A stretch of DNA of 64,000 nt, taken from positions 8,496,001-8,560,000 of the forward strand of contig NC_088316.1 in NCBI RefSeq assembly GCF_910592395.1, in the 5' to 3' direction. Within the stretch, counting starts at the first letter, position 1, and every line of letters begins with the position of its first letter. The translations under genes were made by a program, and so were the position numbers. Under the pieces are notes generated by a model. The model saw only the letters and a list, made by a program, of their open reading frames with translations. It did not search any database and was not told the origin of the DNA. This stretch comes from Lineus longissimus (lineage: Eukaryota > Nemertea > Pilidiophora > Heteronemertea > Lineidae). Of this stretch, positions 1 through 12,267 are shown in pieces.

Positions 1-574
1 TATTATAAATAAACAAACATTAATGAGTGAATTGATGGTTTTAATCCACTTGTCACTGCTTATTTTTGAATCAAGTATGCCACCATCTTGGTGGATTTAA
101 CCTGGTCTCTCCTCCCAAACGGAGAGTCAATGACGTCATGGATGCAGCCATGTGACAACAAAACAAAATGGATTCAGTCAAAGCGAATCAAAAGAAGTCA
201 AATAAAACTAATCTTTTCCCTTGCGATGCCGGACGATAATTATACTGACAGTTCGTCAATCATGTCAAGCGATGTGGAAGGTTCTTTGGACAAATCATTT
301 CGAGGTTTTGGGCTTGGTTTTGGCTGAGGTTATGCGTTCAAACCGGGATATACAGAAGAAGAATTAGTCACTTGCCAGGAGCGAGTTACATCCGTGACGT
401 CATTCGCCCGGGAGATTTGAACAGACATGGCTACCCCAAATGCAATTTTCTGCACAATCTAAGAATATTTATCATATCCTTGGTGTAGAGTATTTGTTTG
501 TCATGTAACTTGGTATGTATTTGTTTAAAAAAAATATTGATTTTGTAGCATGGATTTATTCCAATAGCCTCCCT
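1..574 (+). repeat. Interspersed repeat F, copy 1 (left end cut by window)
   Basis: Nearly identical to 39209-39729 joined to 44788-44854, so this copy is the uninterrupted form of a repeat that is split by a pogo transposon at the second site. It ends in GCCTCCCT. The second copy shows that the family ends in AGGGAGGC-type terminal inverted repeats flanked by TTAA. No credible protein is encoded; the short ORFs here are not conserved in any way I can see. A non-autonomous TTAA-targeting DNA transposon is the likeliest identity. Confidence 0.75.
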
Positions 575-1085
575 AGTTTAATGTACGATAATCCAACCTA
601 ATATCAATCCAAAAACACAACCCGGCAGTTTCCTGTACATGAATACATGAATGGGGTCAGCAGGCTGACTTGCCAACTCGCTATAGCCCTGTCTTACTCA
701 GTAAAATGTACAGCAACCAACCTAGGAACTAGTTTTATTATAATGAAGACTAGAATATACCCCTGGCGCGGGCTGTTCGAGGTATATAAATCGGATTGTG
801 TGGGTGCTGGTATGTTGTGGGTTTGGTGAAAATGGGGTGCTGGTTTGTGAGTAAAATCTCTGGGCGTTATCTATATTTACGTCAATGGCGACAGTGGTAT
901 ATTGATATTGATAGATGATATGTTACTCAGAGTCATAAAATTTCCACTGTTTTTCTGTGTAAAATGTCTCCAGTGTTGTTGTTGTTGCTAACAGTAAACT
1001 ATGATGCGGCCTTACTGGAATCCCCTACTTACTTATACTTCTAACAACAACAACAACACACAACTGCTGCAACTACCAACTGGAA
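575..1085. other. Intergenic, no gene seen
   Basis: No coding sequence recognised. The only structure is a short inverted pair: GTGTTGTTGTTGTTG near 973 and CAACAACAACAACAC near 1045, about 60 bases apart, which could form a hairpin. Confidence 0.5.
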
Positions 1086-2205
1086 GACATTTTTTCCTGC
1101 ACCTTAGAGGCATAGTCGATTAATATTCATACTAATTTATATTCATGACGTCATTCTCAATTTTCATTGGTTCTTCCAAATAAGGCTCGACGAATGAGCA
1201 TCGATGATAAGTCTTCCGGCAACAAAAACACGTGCTTAGCGCAATGACAGTTCAGAAACATTTAGAACAGGGTAAACCATAATGAATGTAACAAAATGAA
1301 TGTTTTGGATTGTATATTATGGTCCGTATATCATGGTCCATTGGTCCAGGGCCATTATGAGTGGGGGGGGGGGCACACCCCTCTTTTCCCAAATCTGCAT
1401 GGAAAACATGAGGTCTCAGGGAGGAGGGGGGGGGGGGGCAGTTCTCAGCCCACACTATTATTACAGGGCTTTGTACAGCCCTTCGAGTATAATACGCGGG
1501 GTGGGGGGCTGGTGATGCGAGTGGCGATGTGATGATCAATTCTGTTCTGGATGGACAAATAATTGCAAAACTTGCCCTTTCAATTAGTTGAACAGGACGT
1601 CATCATAGGCTACATGTTGCCAGTAGGCATAATGTGGAAGAGAAGTGATATAAAAAAAGTATGTAGCCTAGGCCTGCCCTAGGCCTATCCTAGCTAGTAT
1701 ATAGCCTAAACATGAGATTTTCTCCGCTAGGCCTACATGAAGCCTACCTATCTGGCTGTAACATGCACATCATCATGACAATTGTCATAGCCAGCCTCCC
1801 TACACTGCATGTAAGTAGTCATCATACATACAGATGTCACACAGGACCACAGGCATGTACATCATGTACACGGTCTATACTACATACCTTTCTGACTTGT
1901 ATGTTGGCCGAAATGATGGTCTAGTGCTTCGTGCCACACACTGAACTTGCATGCATTGGCAATTTCATACGACCGTATGACCTCCTTCATTCGATCTTTA
2001 TCTTTAGAATACTCATGAACTTGAATAAGACCATGATATAAAGAAATATCATGATCCCAATAGGCCTGCCACTGAGGCTGAATGACAGGCTCTTTCGCCA
2101 TTTTGAACTCCCGCGAAAAATATGACAGATAAACAGTGCCACGTGTGTATCTATTTTTATAACTATGTCACGTGACTATGCCTCTAAGGTGCAGGAAAAA
2201 ATGCC
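1086..2205 (-). mobile_element. 1.1-kb TIR DNA transposon, unclassified
   Basis: The ends are 32-bp inverted repeats at 1086-1117 and 2174-2205, differing at one position. Each includes CCTGCACCTTAGAGGCATAG or its complement. The flanks show no clear target duplication, so the superfamily is open. The interior has two G-runs (about 1363-1373 and 1425-1438) and an exon-like minus-strand ORF at 1888-2101. The same right-end sequence recurs in the tandem pair at 6432-6882. Likely a non-autonomous or decayed element. Confidence 0.75.
1888..2101 (-). CDS. Exon-like ORF inside TIR element, not recognised
   Basis: On the minus strand an ATG (2099-2101) opens a 71-codon reading frame that ends at a good splice donor (AAAG|GTATGT, exon edge 1888), so it looks like a first coding exon. 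The product is rich in charged and aromatic residues (starts MAKEPVIQPQWQAYWDHD) and does not resemble a domain I know. It lies wholly between the inverted repeats, so it may be the 5' exon of the element's own protein or a captured host exon. No downstream exon was identified before the element ends at 1086. Function unknown. Confidence 0.35.
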
Positions 2206-2216
2206 TACCCATTTTT

Positions 2217-3526
2217 AGCTCAGCTGACAAAGTCAGCGGAGCTAGTCAAATAGCTATTCGATTGGTGTCTGTCCTTCCACCCATCCTGCCATCCTTCCAT
2301 CCATCCAGCCATCTGTAGACAAAGTTGGGCATTTTGTAATCATACAACCGAGGCACTTCAAATCTAGTCTTGCTTATAAACACCGCAGAAAATGTTGCTT
2401 ACGGAAAAAAATTTGGGCGATTCGACTCAAATTCAGCTCCCCAGGGGGCAAAATGTGTAAATGAAAAAACAATTTTTTGACGCTCTATTCCAGCAGATAA
2501 AAGCTTGAAATAAAGTTGAAAAGGTCTTCATGATACAGAAGTTTTGATATAAAATAGATTAGTGTCGATTTATATCACCAGTTGGCGGTAGTGAGCAAAA
2601 CTGTTGTTTGACCCCGGATGACCCCGCTTTAAATTTCCCGCCGAGGTTACCTGGAGTACTATCACCAAGAAAATGGCGGCACCTTTTTAGCTCAGCTGAC
2701 AAGCTGAGCTATTCATATGAGTAAATGGTAGAATGAATGTCCGTCTGTCTGTCTGTCTGTCTGTCCGTTAAACAGGCACGTTTCAAAACTATGGCGGATA
2801 GGCGATAGATTTTCCCTATAAGCCATTTAGACCCTTCAGTACTCCTGAATAGACCAAGTGTGGGTCCGGCAGGATTAACAGTTTGGCCACCAGGGGGCAA
2901 AAAGCCTAAATCACAAAACAATTTTTTGGCGCTTTATTCAAGCACATAGAAGCTTGAAATAAAGTTGAAAAGGACCGCATGCATGTAGGTCTTGAAACTA
3001 CTAAGAGTAGTTTTGATTGATACTACCAGTTGGCTTTACTGAGCCAAAATCTGTGTTGACCTAGTTTAAGCTTGATTTGAATTTCCCGCTCTTGTATGAC
3101 TCTGAAGGTTGTGGGTTCCAATCCCACTTCGGGGCAATTTTTTTTTTTTTTTAATTTTTACTTTTTTCACTTGTAAATACATTTTCTTTACTTTTTTGAA
3201 TAATTTGGTGGGCGGCCATCTTGGTTTTTTTTTTCTATTTTAAAGCCTTTGCTGTATCCAGAGTGACATGAATTTTATGGTTGGTGTACAATAAGTCTCC
3301 TTTACATGATATCACATGGGCTTTCTATTTGACCTACTTTTCAAGGTCAGCCTGGCTCAGGCACTTAGATTTGACTAATAAGTGGTATATTTGTCACCAT
3401 TTAAAAGTCTTTTTACTTTGGTATGTTTGCCTGATATATTGACAAAACTGAGGTTGAAAGAGATCTATCGGGTACTTTCCATGTTCATATATTTCAGCTG
3501 AGCGCCAGGCCCTTGGGCCTCTTGTT
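2217..3526 (+). mobile_element. Helentron-like family B, two joined units
   Basis: Heads reading TTTTTAGCTCAGCTGAC occur at 2217 and 2689. The tail CAGCTGAGCGCCAGGCCCTT, then GGGCCTCTTGTT, ends at 3526. The 5' motif GCTCAGCTG is the complement of CAGCTGAGC, which sits inside the 3' end ahead of a GGCCC-TT-GGGCC stem-loop. This asymmetric inverted-repeat plus stem-loop layout is that described for Helentron (Helitron2) elements. The first unit lacks a tail and runs directly into the second head. There is a TCTG run at about 2742-2765. Non-coding. Confidence 0.6.
3097..3138 (+). other. tRNA T-arm-like fragment before a T-run
   Basis: GTGGGTTCCAATCCCAC forms a perfect 5-bp stem with a 7-base loop like a tRNA T-arm (B-box GGTTCCAATCC). 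It is followed by a tRNA-3'-like stretch and then a run of about 13 T. I could not fold a convincing D-arm or anticodon arm upstream, so this looks like a tRNA-derived remnant (for example a SINE piece) rather than a working tRNA gene. Confidence 0.3.
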
Positions 3527-4868
3527 ATTTCTACCGGAGCAATGATTTTGTAAGTGACAAATTTTTTAATTTTTAGGCCTTTACGGAAACGTATTTTGGT
3601 ACGAAACTTCACACGTTTATAGAAAAGATCAACGAGAATGTGTTCAAATGCCCTCATAACGATGAGTTCTACAGAATTTGGTCAAAACATCCTTCGAATG
3701 GAGTCAACTTTCTTTGCGAAATTGAAGCGACGACCTCATTATTTATCGTAATTTATGCAGATCTGAGTCCAGCTGATGGGTGATGTTCTCATTTGTGTTC
3801 AAACTATTGGAAACTTCGGAAATTAGTTCTACTATTCTGCAGGAGTATATTATAGCCATTGATGTTGACAGCTAAAAAGCACGAAAACTTTGTTCAGGTT
3901 TCTCGTCCAATCACGTGACCTCTCCAACACTCGATAATGCACTCTTTTCGTCCACGTTTTAGGCCAATCTTCGGCCTGAACATGAAATCTAGTAAGCGCA
4001 GTACTTAAATCAGATGTTTCTCTCGCCTTGAAAACATTCCTGGGTAAAATCCATTGAGATTAGCCGAGTTAATCCACTTTTTCCGTGCCTAAAATATCTG
4101 CCGCTGAATTCTATAAATAGAAACTATTAATATCGCGGCAGTGTGGTTCCCATTGTGCGCCCTCCCACTTCACACCATGTCAGGAACTTTTACGGAAAGA
4201 GAGGGCGTGCGGTAAGAAGAATGGCCAAAATGACGTCACGTTTTCCTGGCAATGTCTCTTGCCAGACCAGTCAAGCATTGGGAAAGCAGACAACGTTAGA
4301 ACTAGAAAAACGAATACGTTAATTTGCAAAATTAAAAGCAGATTTCACCACTAACCAGCCAAATCGGAATACGACGGCGCAAAATGTTCTCGCTTTCCTC
4401 CTGCTAAAAAACCTTGTTCCCGCACTCCTATTTTAATTTATGCCAAGGAATATGATATGATCTGTTTTCACTTTTTTGTAATTAAATGGTATTCATATAA
4501 TGAGATCAAGAGTAGTGTCCGTGTCAGATCCCATCATGATCCCATCGTTCAACTAGTCTTCTCTCCCCAGGTGCCTCACACGGACCTTCACGTCCCCATA
4601 CTCAAGACCAACTCTTACCATATTGCCCTCAAAACAACCCTGGAGTCATGAATTCACAGGTGCTCCTGTGAAATCTCAGTTCTAGTTTATTTATCAAACT
4701 TTATCGAGGGTTATCGAATCGAATGGATGTGTCGATCGTCGGGGCAGATTGATATGTGGTTAGGTTGTGCGTCCAAGGCGATTAGGTCATTCAGTTAGTT
4801 TGAGAAAGATCATGATCATGAAGATGCGTGTTGTGTTATCATAACTGGAAAATAAGCTGAAGTTATTA
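3527..4868. other. Mostly unannotated; contains possible promoter/exon
   Basis: No repeat family shared with the rest of the window was recognised here apart from the candidate TATA box and first exon listed separately. ORFs are short and look random. Confidence 0.45.
4112..4211 (+). promoter_or_regulatory. Candidate TATA promoter and first coding exon
   Basis: A strong TATA box (CTATAAATAG, 4111-4120) lies 57 bases before ATG 4177 in a fair start context (CACACCATGT). The ATG opens 11 codons plus 2 bases and then meets a splice donor (GCG|GTAAGA, exon edge 4211). Spacing and order fit a Pol II core promoter and a short first exon on the + strand. The next exon was not found. Linkage to OFD1 25 kb downstream cannot be shown and would need an intermediate exon to correct phase. 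Confidence 0.3.
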
Positions 4869-6421
4869 TTAGTACTACGATTCTTACATGAGTAAAAAGT
4901 AGAAGTTTTAAGCAACACAATAATGTTACTCCCATAAAAAAACTGTCAATTCTCCTTACCACTCACAGAAGCCAACCATTGCTGTTAAGTTATGCAGGGG
5001 CTTAATCAATTACTTGCACTCCCTGTGGGGTGAATAACATTACCTTTTGAACGGCTGGCTGTAGGGGATGATTGGAACAGCCGGTATACCTGCTGACCTG
5101 CTGAACCGAGGTTAATGTTATTTTCAATCCACGATTGCAGGTCACCTGATTTTCGAGATTTCGCAGGAAATGAAATTGTAAACAAACGCATGTGTGCAGT
5201 TCAAATGTAAACAAAAATGTATTTTTGGTACTTTTGGTTGCTGGACTTGGGTTTTCCCGCAGTTAGGAGCTGGATCAAATTGGTGGTCTATTGTGCTGTT
5301 TTAGTCAGAGGTAGCACTTGATTATGAAGGGATTTTTAAATTAAGGTGACCATGGTCTTTTATGTGCTCAGCTCACCACAGCTTTCAATACTTGATGTAT
5401 CTGAAGAGGCGCGCGGAACCTGACATGGCCTTACCAAGGAGCTGCTCACTTTGCCTTTTTGGCTGAGACATTGCTACATGTAGGACTAGGAGGAGCACGC
5501 ATTTTAAAGTTATAGTAGTGATAGTACAGTTGGTTCGAGCCATTTGGAAGCTGACATGTGAAGGCCTATCTGGTTCTCCTTCTTCTCCGTATAAAAAGTG
5601 GCATATTGCTGACTAAGGAACAAGGCATATTGACATTGCCTCATCATCTCTATGGGACCAATTGATATACTTTTATATGCACGCATACATCGTGCCATTT
5701 CAGGGTCCGAGTCTGTGGACAATTGGTTTGATTAATTTGTCTCTTCGATATTGCTCCTTTATTGCATTAGATTTTCATCGCAATTCGATCTATTCAAGAT
5801 ATAGCCAATTTGAACCTGTCTGCGCCAAGGATAGATTGGTTCCAGATCGACTCACTATGACTAGGAATACGCAGTAGAGCACAATGTCATGAAAAACAAC
5901 CCTTTGTATTGTAAATTCCAATCACCTGCAGGACAGGTCAATTTCTCTCAATAAAATTAATTTTGTTGACTCCTGTAATCTCTACCTTATTAAAAAAAAA
6001 GAAAGTGGTGCTAGTCCCAAACTGGTAATTTCTATTTATTTTGACCTCTGTTAAATCAGGATACCTCTCAATTACAGACAGCATTTTGTATCCTTGTGCT
6101 GTACAACCCAGCCTGGACATACCACCGTTGTCCATGGAGAAGTCTCATCCTCTCCGACACTTTTTTCTGTAAAGCTACTGATACAACATACTGAACTAGG
6201 GATATCTTCCGTTGCCTCCTGTAATATTTACATACCATGGCTGATTAGTTCAATCATATTTCATCCAGCTGGCAGCTCTGCATTGGAAATTTTAGTGGTA
6301 TAACGTGTTCTCTTGACCTTCAAACAGTAGTACAAAGCCGATATTTACTACTTTATAGTATACCCTCAGTCCTATGTTATTAGGTCATCCAGCTGAGCGC
6401 CAGGCCCTTGGGCCTCTTGTT
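4869..6421 (+). mobile_element. Helentron-like family B, 5'-truncated copy
   Basis: Matches the 3' part of the family-B copy at 24176-26799 closely along its length and ends with the same tail (stem-loop GGCCCTTGGGCC, then TCTTGTT). It lacks the head and about 330 bases present in the other copy, between CCCATAAAA and ACTGTCAATT. The ORFs on both strands are not conserved in frame between copies, so I read it as non-coding. Confidence 0.65.
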
Positions 6422-6431
6422 ATAACTATTT

Positions 6432-6882
6432 CACGTGACTATGCCTCTAAGGTGCAGGAAAAAATGCCTACCGTGATCATGAAAACTGGACTACAAAATG
6501 CATGATTTTGTCGCAATGACGTTATTCAAAGTACTCAAACATACCTATTAACCTCCCTTGTGTAAAACTACATATTGTCAGTTGATAATGGATGTTAGTA
6601 GAGGTAAAACCAGGCTTATTAAGGCGTTCAACGCTAAGTGCAACTCGTCAATAGTGATGTCATGTGACTATGCCTCTAAGGTGCAGGAAAAAATGCCTAC
6701 CGTGATCATGAAAACTGGACTACAAAATGCACGATATTGTCGCAATGACTTTATTCAAAGTACCCAAACATACCTATTAACCTCACTTGTGTAAAACTAC
6801 ATCATGTCATTTGATAATGGATGACAGTGGAGGTAAAACCAGGCTTATAAAGGCGTTCAACGCTAAGTGCAACTCGTCAATT
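6432..6882 (+). repeat. Two tandem 229-bp units sharing a TIR end
   Basis: Unit 1 starts at 6432 and unit 2 at 6661, about 95% alike by eye. Each begins with the right-end inverted repeat of the 1086-2205 element (GACTATGCCTCTAAGGTGCA). The pair therefore looks like a tandemly duplicated end fragment of that family. Confidence 0.7.
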
Positions 6883-7454
6883 ATAATAGTAGATTACACT
6901 CTTAGCGTAGCGTGTTACGGGCGGTACAGGATCTAAAGGGTTATACCAGGAAATGTTACGCCATGTACGTAGAGCGTATTAGGCCAGTCATTATAATGCC
7001 ATGACCCACCACTAATTCCAAAAGAATGTCTGTTTGCCGTATCCTGCTCAGAAAATACCCAGGAATAACATATCAAAAGTTTTCACGCAGCCAAGGTGTG
7101 GAAGACTGCTAATAATATTAATTTATGCTAATTACCTCCTGCCATCAGGCGGAACACGATAAACTGATACAAACCTTGCATTTCTCTCAAATATAATCCC
7201 TTTATTGCAACTAAATATCCTCAGTTATGTTATTAAGCGTGCAGCAGAAAAGCCAAATGCTTTTCTGCGAAGCGCTACTATGGTTAACGTGCATACAACG
7301 TATCCAATGTAAATAATGTTTCTCAAGTCCATGGATTCGTTTCAAATGGCTTAAATTTGACTTAAAATGGCCGCCAGAAGAGATAAACGCGCGAATGAAG
7401 CAACACGACTATTCTGACTCTGAGCTCCGAGAGAGAACCACATGAATATCTACA
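6883..7454. other. Unannotated
   Basis: No gene, RNA gene or shared repeat recognised. Confidence 0.4.
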
Positions 7455-8138
7455 CGGTAGGTGATAAAGTTTGGAACCAGTGAAACCTTGAAACCAGTGA
7501 TAAACCTTGGAATCAGTCCTAAAAATGCATAAAAACATGAAATAATGCCATTTGAACCTAAGGTGGTTACGAATCAATATTTGGAGCTTATTTTTACATG
7601 ATCAGATCGGAATTTGACAGTAGTTTAGAAATCAGTCGCATATCCGATTCAATAATCTATATTTTAGAACAACCCAGTCATACCTCGCCTCCAGTGTACA
7701 TTACTGATCTCCCAAATATAGGCATGCACGTCACGACACTTTCACCACACACCCATAATATGGACCAATCAGTGCTCCGCTTTCTACGCCACCACACGGG
7801 GCATATTTGAACTACGGAGCGGTGTGATCATACAGGGTGATACAGAGAAGATTGACTACATCATGCAGTACCGGCTGGCACTTATCCGTAGAAACGTAGA
7901 TGAAGGTTTATTACCGAAGGTTTTAGCCGGGTTTGGAGATGAAAAATGTGAATAAATTCCTTCGCTGTGAGCGATTTCGTACATATTTCTACATCGAGGG
8001 ATGTAGAGATATTTTCGTGATGTAACCAGTTCTAAGCGGACACATTTTTTAGTGATTCCTGTGTGCATGTTTGTCATATCTACTGAGCTTTATCAGAGCA
8101 TAATATATATACAAATGATTCTTCAAATAAAAACGTTT
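7455..8138 (+). mobile_element. Partial copy of hAT-type MITE C
   Basis: About 680 bases match 13852-14525 of the complete copy at 13840-14910. The outermost left bases and the entire right third are missing. A Helentron-like element starts directly after it, at 8141. Confidence 0.65.
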
Positions 8139-8140
8139 TT

Positions 8141-9244
8141 AGCTCACCTCTTAGCAGAGGTGAGCTTATCCCATACCGTGGCGTCCGTCGTTGTCGTCGT
8201 CGTCCGTCGTCCGTTAGCAGGGCACGTTTCGTAACTGTTAGAGCTATTGAGTTGAAACTTGGTACACATGTACCCTTATGTAATTACACCTTGGAGACCA
8301 AGTTTCGGTCTGATTCGTTTCATGGTTTGGCCACCAGGGGGCCAAACGTTAAAAGTGAAAATATGCAATATCTCCCTTAATAGTAGTCGGGAAATTTTGA
8401 AAAAAATATGGTAGGTACATCTAGCAAAGGTGCATCATATATCCTCCGGGTTTTTGATTTGACCTCCTTTTCAAGGTCACAGAGGTCAAATGGTGTAAAT
8501 TGGCTGTCAGGCCGTAACTATGGCACGTTTCTTAACTGCAATGACTATTGATTCCAAATTTCGTGCACATTTACCCCTTAGTCAGGTGATCTCAGGGACC
8601 GAAGTTTGGTCCAATATGATTCACCACTTGACCACCAGGGGGCAAAATCCAAAAACCTTAAAAATGTGATTATTCCTTAACTTCTTGCCCGATTGCCACC
8701 AATTTGATATCATGGGTACATCTAACCACCATACAGTATATGTCACACAGGTTTTTGATTTGACCTTCTTGTCAAGGTCACAGAGGTCAAATGGCGTAAA
8801 TTGGCCGTCAGGCCGTAACTATGGCACGTTTCTTAACTGCAATGACCATTGATCACAAATTAAGTACACATGTACCCCTTGGTCAGGTTATCTCAGGTAC
8901 TGAAGTTTGGTGCGATCTGATTTGCCGTTTGGCCTCCAGGGAAGGGGTCAAATCCTAAATTCTTCAAAATGCCATTATTCCTAGTAATTACTTGCCCGAT
9001 TGGCACCAATTTTATATCATAAGTACATCTAATTCTAACAACCATTCAATGTGTCACCCGAATCTTTTTTGATTTGACCTACTTTTCAAGGTCACAGAGG
9101 TCGAATGTACTGTAAATTGGCCATTTTGGGGAAATTGTAATTGCTTGGACCTACATCAAACCTAACACTACATGACACAATACCATGCTCTTTATCCATC
9201 TTTCCTCCACATGAGTTGAGCACAATGGCCCTGGCTATTTCATT
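8141..9244 (+). mobile_element. Helentron-like family A, copy 1
   Basis: The 5' end is AGCTCACCTCTTAGCAGAGG followed by TGAGC, a hairpin after a T-run, then a GTC-rich stretch. The 3' end is TGAGCACAATGGCCCTGGCT, then ATTTCATT, with a near-palindromic ATGGCC/GGCTAT stem. The body is about three diverged ~300-bp repeats, each with a CCACCAGGGGGC-like motif and a TTTGACCT...AAGGTCACAGAGGTCA motif. No long ORF. Non-autonomous. Confidence 0.65.
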
Positions 9245-9974
9245 TTCTAAAGAATAATCAATATTCGATAGCAGGCTTTTTATGCTCCCCGGTATGAAGA
9301 GGGTTCTATGTTCCTCAATTTGAATGCAGCATCATAAATGGAATCTAAGATCATTACTTGGAAGCACGAGGTTGCTAATTCTGTCATTGCTTTCGTCTGG
9401 CAACTCTCCCATATTTGGTAGTAAGCCGAGTTCTTGTGAATGAAATTCGTAGTAGCGTGGCCTGATTTAAAAGGTTGTCTTAGGCGATATCCAATTCCAT
9501 CGAAGCCCGGGTAACAGGGTCCGTAATGAGGCATAAATTTTGTGCTGACGCTCTTCAATGATGTAGGCGTAGTAGTTTAGTACCACAGCACAATGGTGCA
9601 CATTGTTAGAAGACCAAGCTGCTGCAGGTGGTCGGCCCGTCCGTCCTTTAACAATAGGGGCATGTTTGCTCACTATTGAGTCTAGAAAGTTGAACTTGAA
9701 ACTTGGTGTGAGGATGTCTTATGACAACATGACCTGTCCCAAAAAAAAACTTCGCCGTTTACTTTCTAGGCTCCAGAAGGCCATCTTTGAAAACCTTATT
9801 TTGTCAATATCTCGTGAACGCTGATAGCTAGAACAATGACATTTTTACTGTCAATACTTCTGATGAGACTACATAACATAATTACTGGTTTTTGATTTGC
9901 TCTACTTTTGAAGGTCACAGAGGTCAAACTCTAAAATTTTAGCGAGCACGTTTTGTCATTAATTGTCCTAGACT
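9245..9974. other. Unresolved; minus-strand ORF and Helentron-like text
   Basis: A 92-codon minus-strand ORF (9280-9558) has a protein-like composition but no domain I recognise. From about 9630 the + strand carries Helentron-style wording (GGTCGGCCCGTCCGTCC, then AACTTGAAACTTGGTG) ending with an AAGGTCACAGAGGTCAAAC motif near 9914. Probably an old decayed element. Confidence 0.3.
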
Positions 9975-10245
9975 CTTCAAAGGTGATACCACGAAAATCT
10001 GATCAAATGCATTTCTGCTATTGAAAGTCCGATTCACTTCATATTTGCAGGGATGGTGTATTCCACAGTGTGTGATGATAAAATATGGTGAAAATGAAGA
10101 ATTATAATTACCCTAACCTAATTATGAGACAATTGAATTTTTACGGAGCCTTAAAATCAATGAATAAATACCAGCATTTAGCTGAGAATCGTCTTGTTTT
10201 TTGATTGGGGCATGGTTAAAACATTGGGCATGAAATATGTGTGAA
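9975..10245 (-). repeat. Left arm of a large inverted repeat
   Basis: The reverse complement of this arm matches 12191-12267, then 13389-13425, then 23604-23765, in order. The breaks in the right arm are exactly a Helentron-like A element and a TTAA-flanked 10.2-kb unit. This arm therefore serves as the empty-site reference for both insertions. The arms may be two opposite copies of one repeat rather than one foldback element. Confidence 0.65.
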
Positions 10246-12190
10246 CCAATAGTATAACAGCCAGTCACAATAGCCCTGTGGATCAATTATCATAGCCTTC
10301 TAAATGCCCATTGTGTGCGCTCACTTCAATCAGGCCTGTTCTTTCATTTTGAAATAGAAATCAACGTCATAAAATCCCAATTGAGTCAGCTAACATAAAC
10401 CAGACCAGAACACTATTATAAAACTATAAATAAGATTATAAAACCCACAAAAAATCTCTTTCCACATTTATAAGGCCAGTCAATTTTCAGGAAAGAATGC
10501 CCTTACAAAAGCAGATTGCATTGCTCAGTCTTTTGGGCATCTTGACCCTCAAGCCTTGGATCCACTCCGCCGACCCGGACTACGTTACACCAGCCCTTGA
10601 CGCAATACACAGATCATCACGACTGTATAACTTGGTTCTGTTATTCCTCACTACATCACACGCTACCGCCGACATTACCCAATCAGAAGGCCTGTAACAA
10701 GAGTGCACTTTGATCATGATCTAAACAACCTTGCTTCTAGTCTTCTACGTTCAAAAACATTGTGTCGAACGTGTATATTGGCAGCACACCAAGACTGGAG
10801 ACGAGAATAAAAATTACCCATTCATGAACAGAAAAATCACAATTTGAAAGCAGCGTTCTGATTGGCTCACCACAACTCGAGGTAACAGACCGATTAACTC
10901 TGATGGTTCAGAATGTTTTTTGGGTGACTGGTTGATTATTCTTCATTACTAGGCCTTGCATTAGACCTTTTTTCATGCAGAGAAATAATAATAGGTTTTT
11001 ACCACTGACCTTAACACAAATGAATAAAGAGTAGACATCAGACTGTCCAGCATGCCCATTATGCACTCAGTGGATTCATTCATTGTACTATAATCTGATC
11101 AACGCCCGTCACAAAGTTAGATTACAAATTGAGGGTGATTACCAAAAAAAAACACATCTCAATTAGGTCTATTCTATTGTTTGCGATTAAGTTGTGGATT
11201 TGACTGTTGGTGATGAACATTGCGGTATAAATAAATACCTGGAAGCAACCACTGGAGCGGAAAAGTACTTGATAGCGGGTAGTATTTTACCTTATTTAAT
11301 TGCAGGCTTGTCAGCAGCTATTGGAGCCTTTCTATTTACATTGTGTGCTGCCTCATGATCTTTGCTAAATGTACTGATATTTTAAATTTGGATTCTACAT
11401 AGTATGGTTTTTTGTGACTGTATGACTTTCATCTAAAGAATTATTGTTAAAGGGTTAAACTCGTGTCAAATTTCAGCATATAATGTTTTAGCTGTTTTTG
11501 ACAAATGACTACGTCACTTTCTCATAAATCGGTAAGGTTTTCGAATCGAAATGCACATTTTCTAGAAATTGATGGTTTAATCCCGCCCAGACGGCTCGTG
11601 TCGATGCCGTTTTCGTTGATGACGTCACAACATGAACATTTTCGCGGTCGCGGTGGTTTACATTCAGCGATTTTATGATAAATCTAATCAAAAATGGAAA
11701 ATTTGAGCTTTACATTGGTGATCAACAATTCAAAACTGACGTATTTCCGCAAAGTTGCAAATCACATCATAGTATCACTTTAAAGGGCCATGGTTAAACA
11801 CCCTGTATACTTCATTCACATGTGACCAAGCCACATGTCCATACAAGCAGTGCTAGAGCTTCAAAGCATGTCAATACATTCATGGTATTCTACGGACCAT
11901 TGTATGTCTTCTGTTCCAGGCCCTTATACAACAAACTGTTCTAAGGGTCTTCATTATGTAATTTGATGACAACTGACAACTACCATTCGTGATAAAAAAT
12001 AATTTCTAACAGCCATTTTGCAATTGACTTCATTCAGTGCTTGAAGAGCACCAAACAATACCAATTGATAAGCCATTCAGGATATCCATGTTTCATTTCA
12101 CTTCCAATGTACCATCTTAATCAGTGGCTGTTCTAGTGTTGCTTCACACTAAAAAACACCATTTTTGGTTCATCTCACCTGAAAGTGGCA
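10246..12190. other. Spacer between inverted arms, no gene confirmed
   Basis: No recognised domain or repeat. One 66-codon ORF (10497-10697, +) begins with a hydrophobic, signal-peptide-like stretch (ALLSLLGILTLKPW) after a moderate start context. It is too short and isolated to call a gene. The rest is AT-rich with many stops. Confidence 0.35.
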
Positions 12191-12267
12191 GCATATTTCA
12201 TGCCCAATGTTTTAACCATGACCCATTCTTTTAACATATCGATTTTCAGGTAAATGCTGGTATTTTT
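12191..12267 (+). repeat. Right inverted arm, first piece
   Basis: Complement of the centre-proximal part of 9975-10245 (shared wording CATATTTCATGCCCAATG and TAAATGCTGGTATTT). The arm is broken here by the Helentron-like element at 12268 and resumes at 13389. Confidence 0.65.

Noticed and set aside
3097-3138. Functional tRNA gene
   Set aside because: Only the T-arm and a T-run are present; no acceptable D-arm, anticodon arm or acceptor stem could be paired.
10497-10697. Secreted small peptide gene
   Set aside because: The hydrophobic N-terminus is suggestive, but there is no splice, promoter, cleavage-site series or conservation evidence; kept only as a note within the spacer feature.
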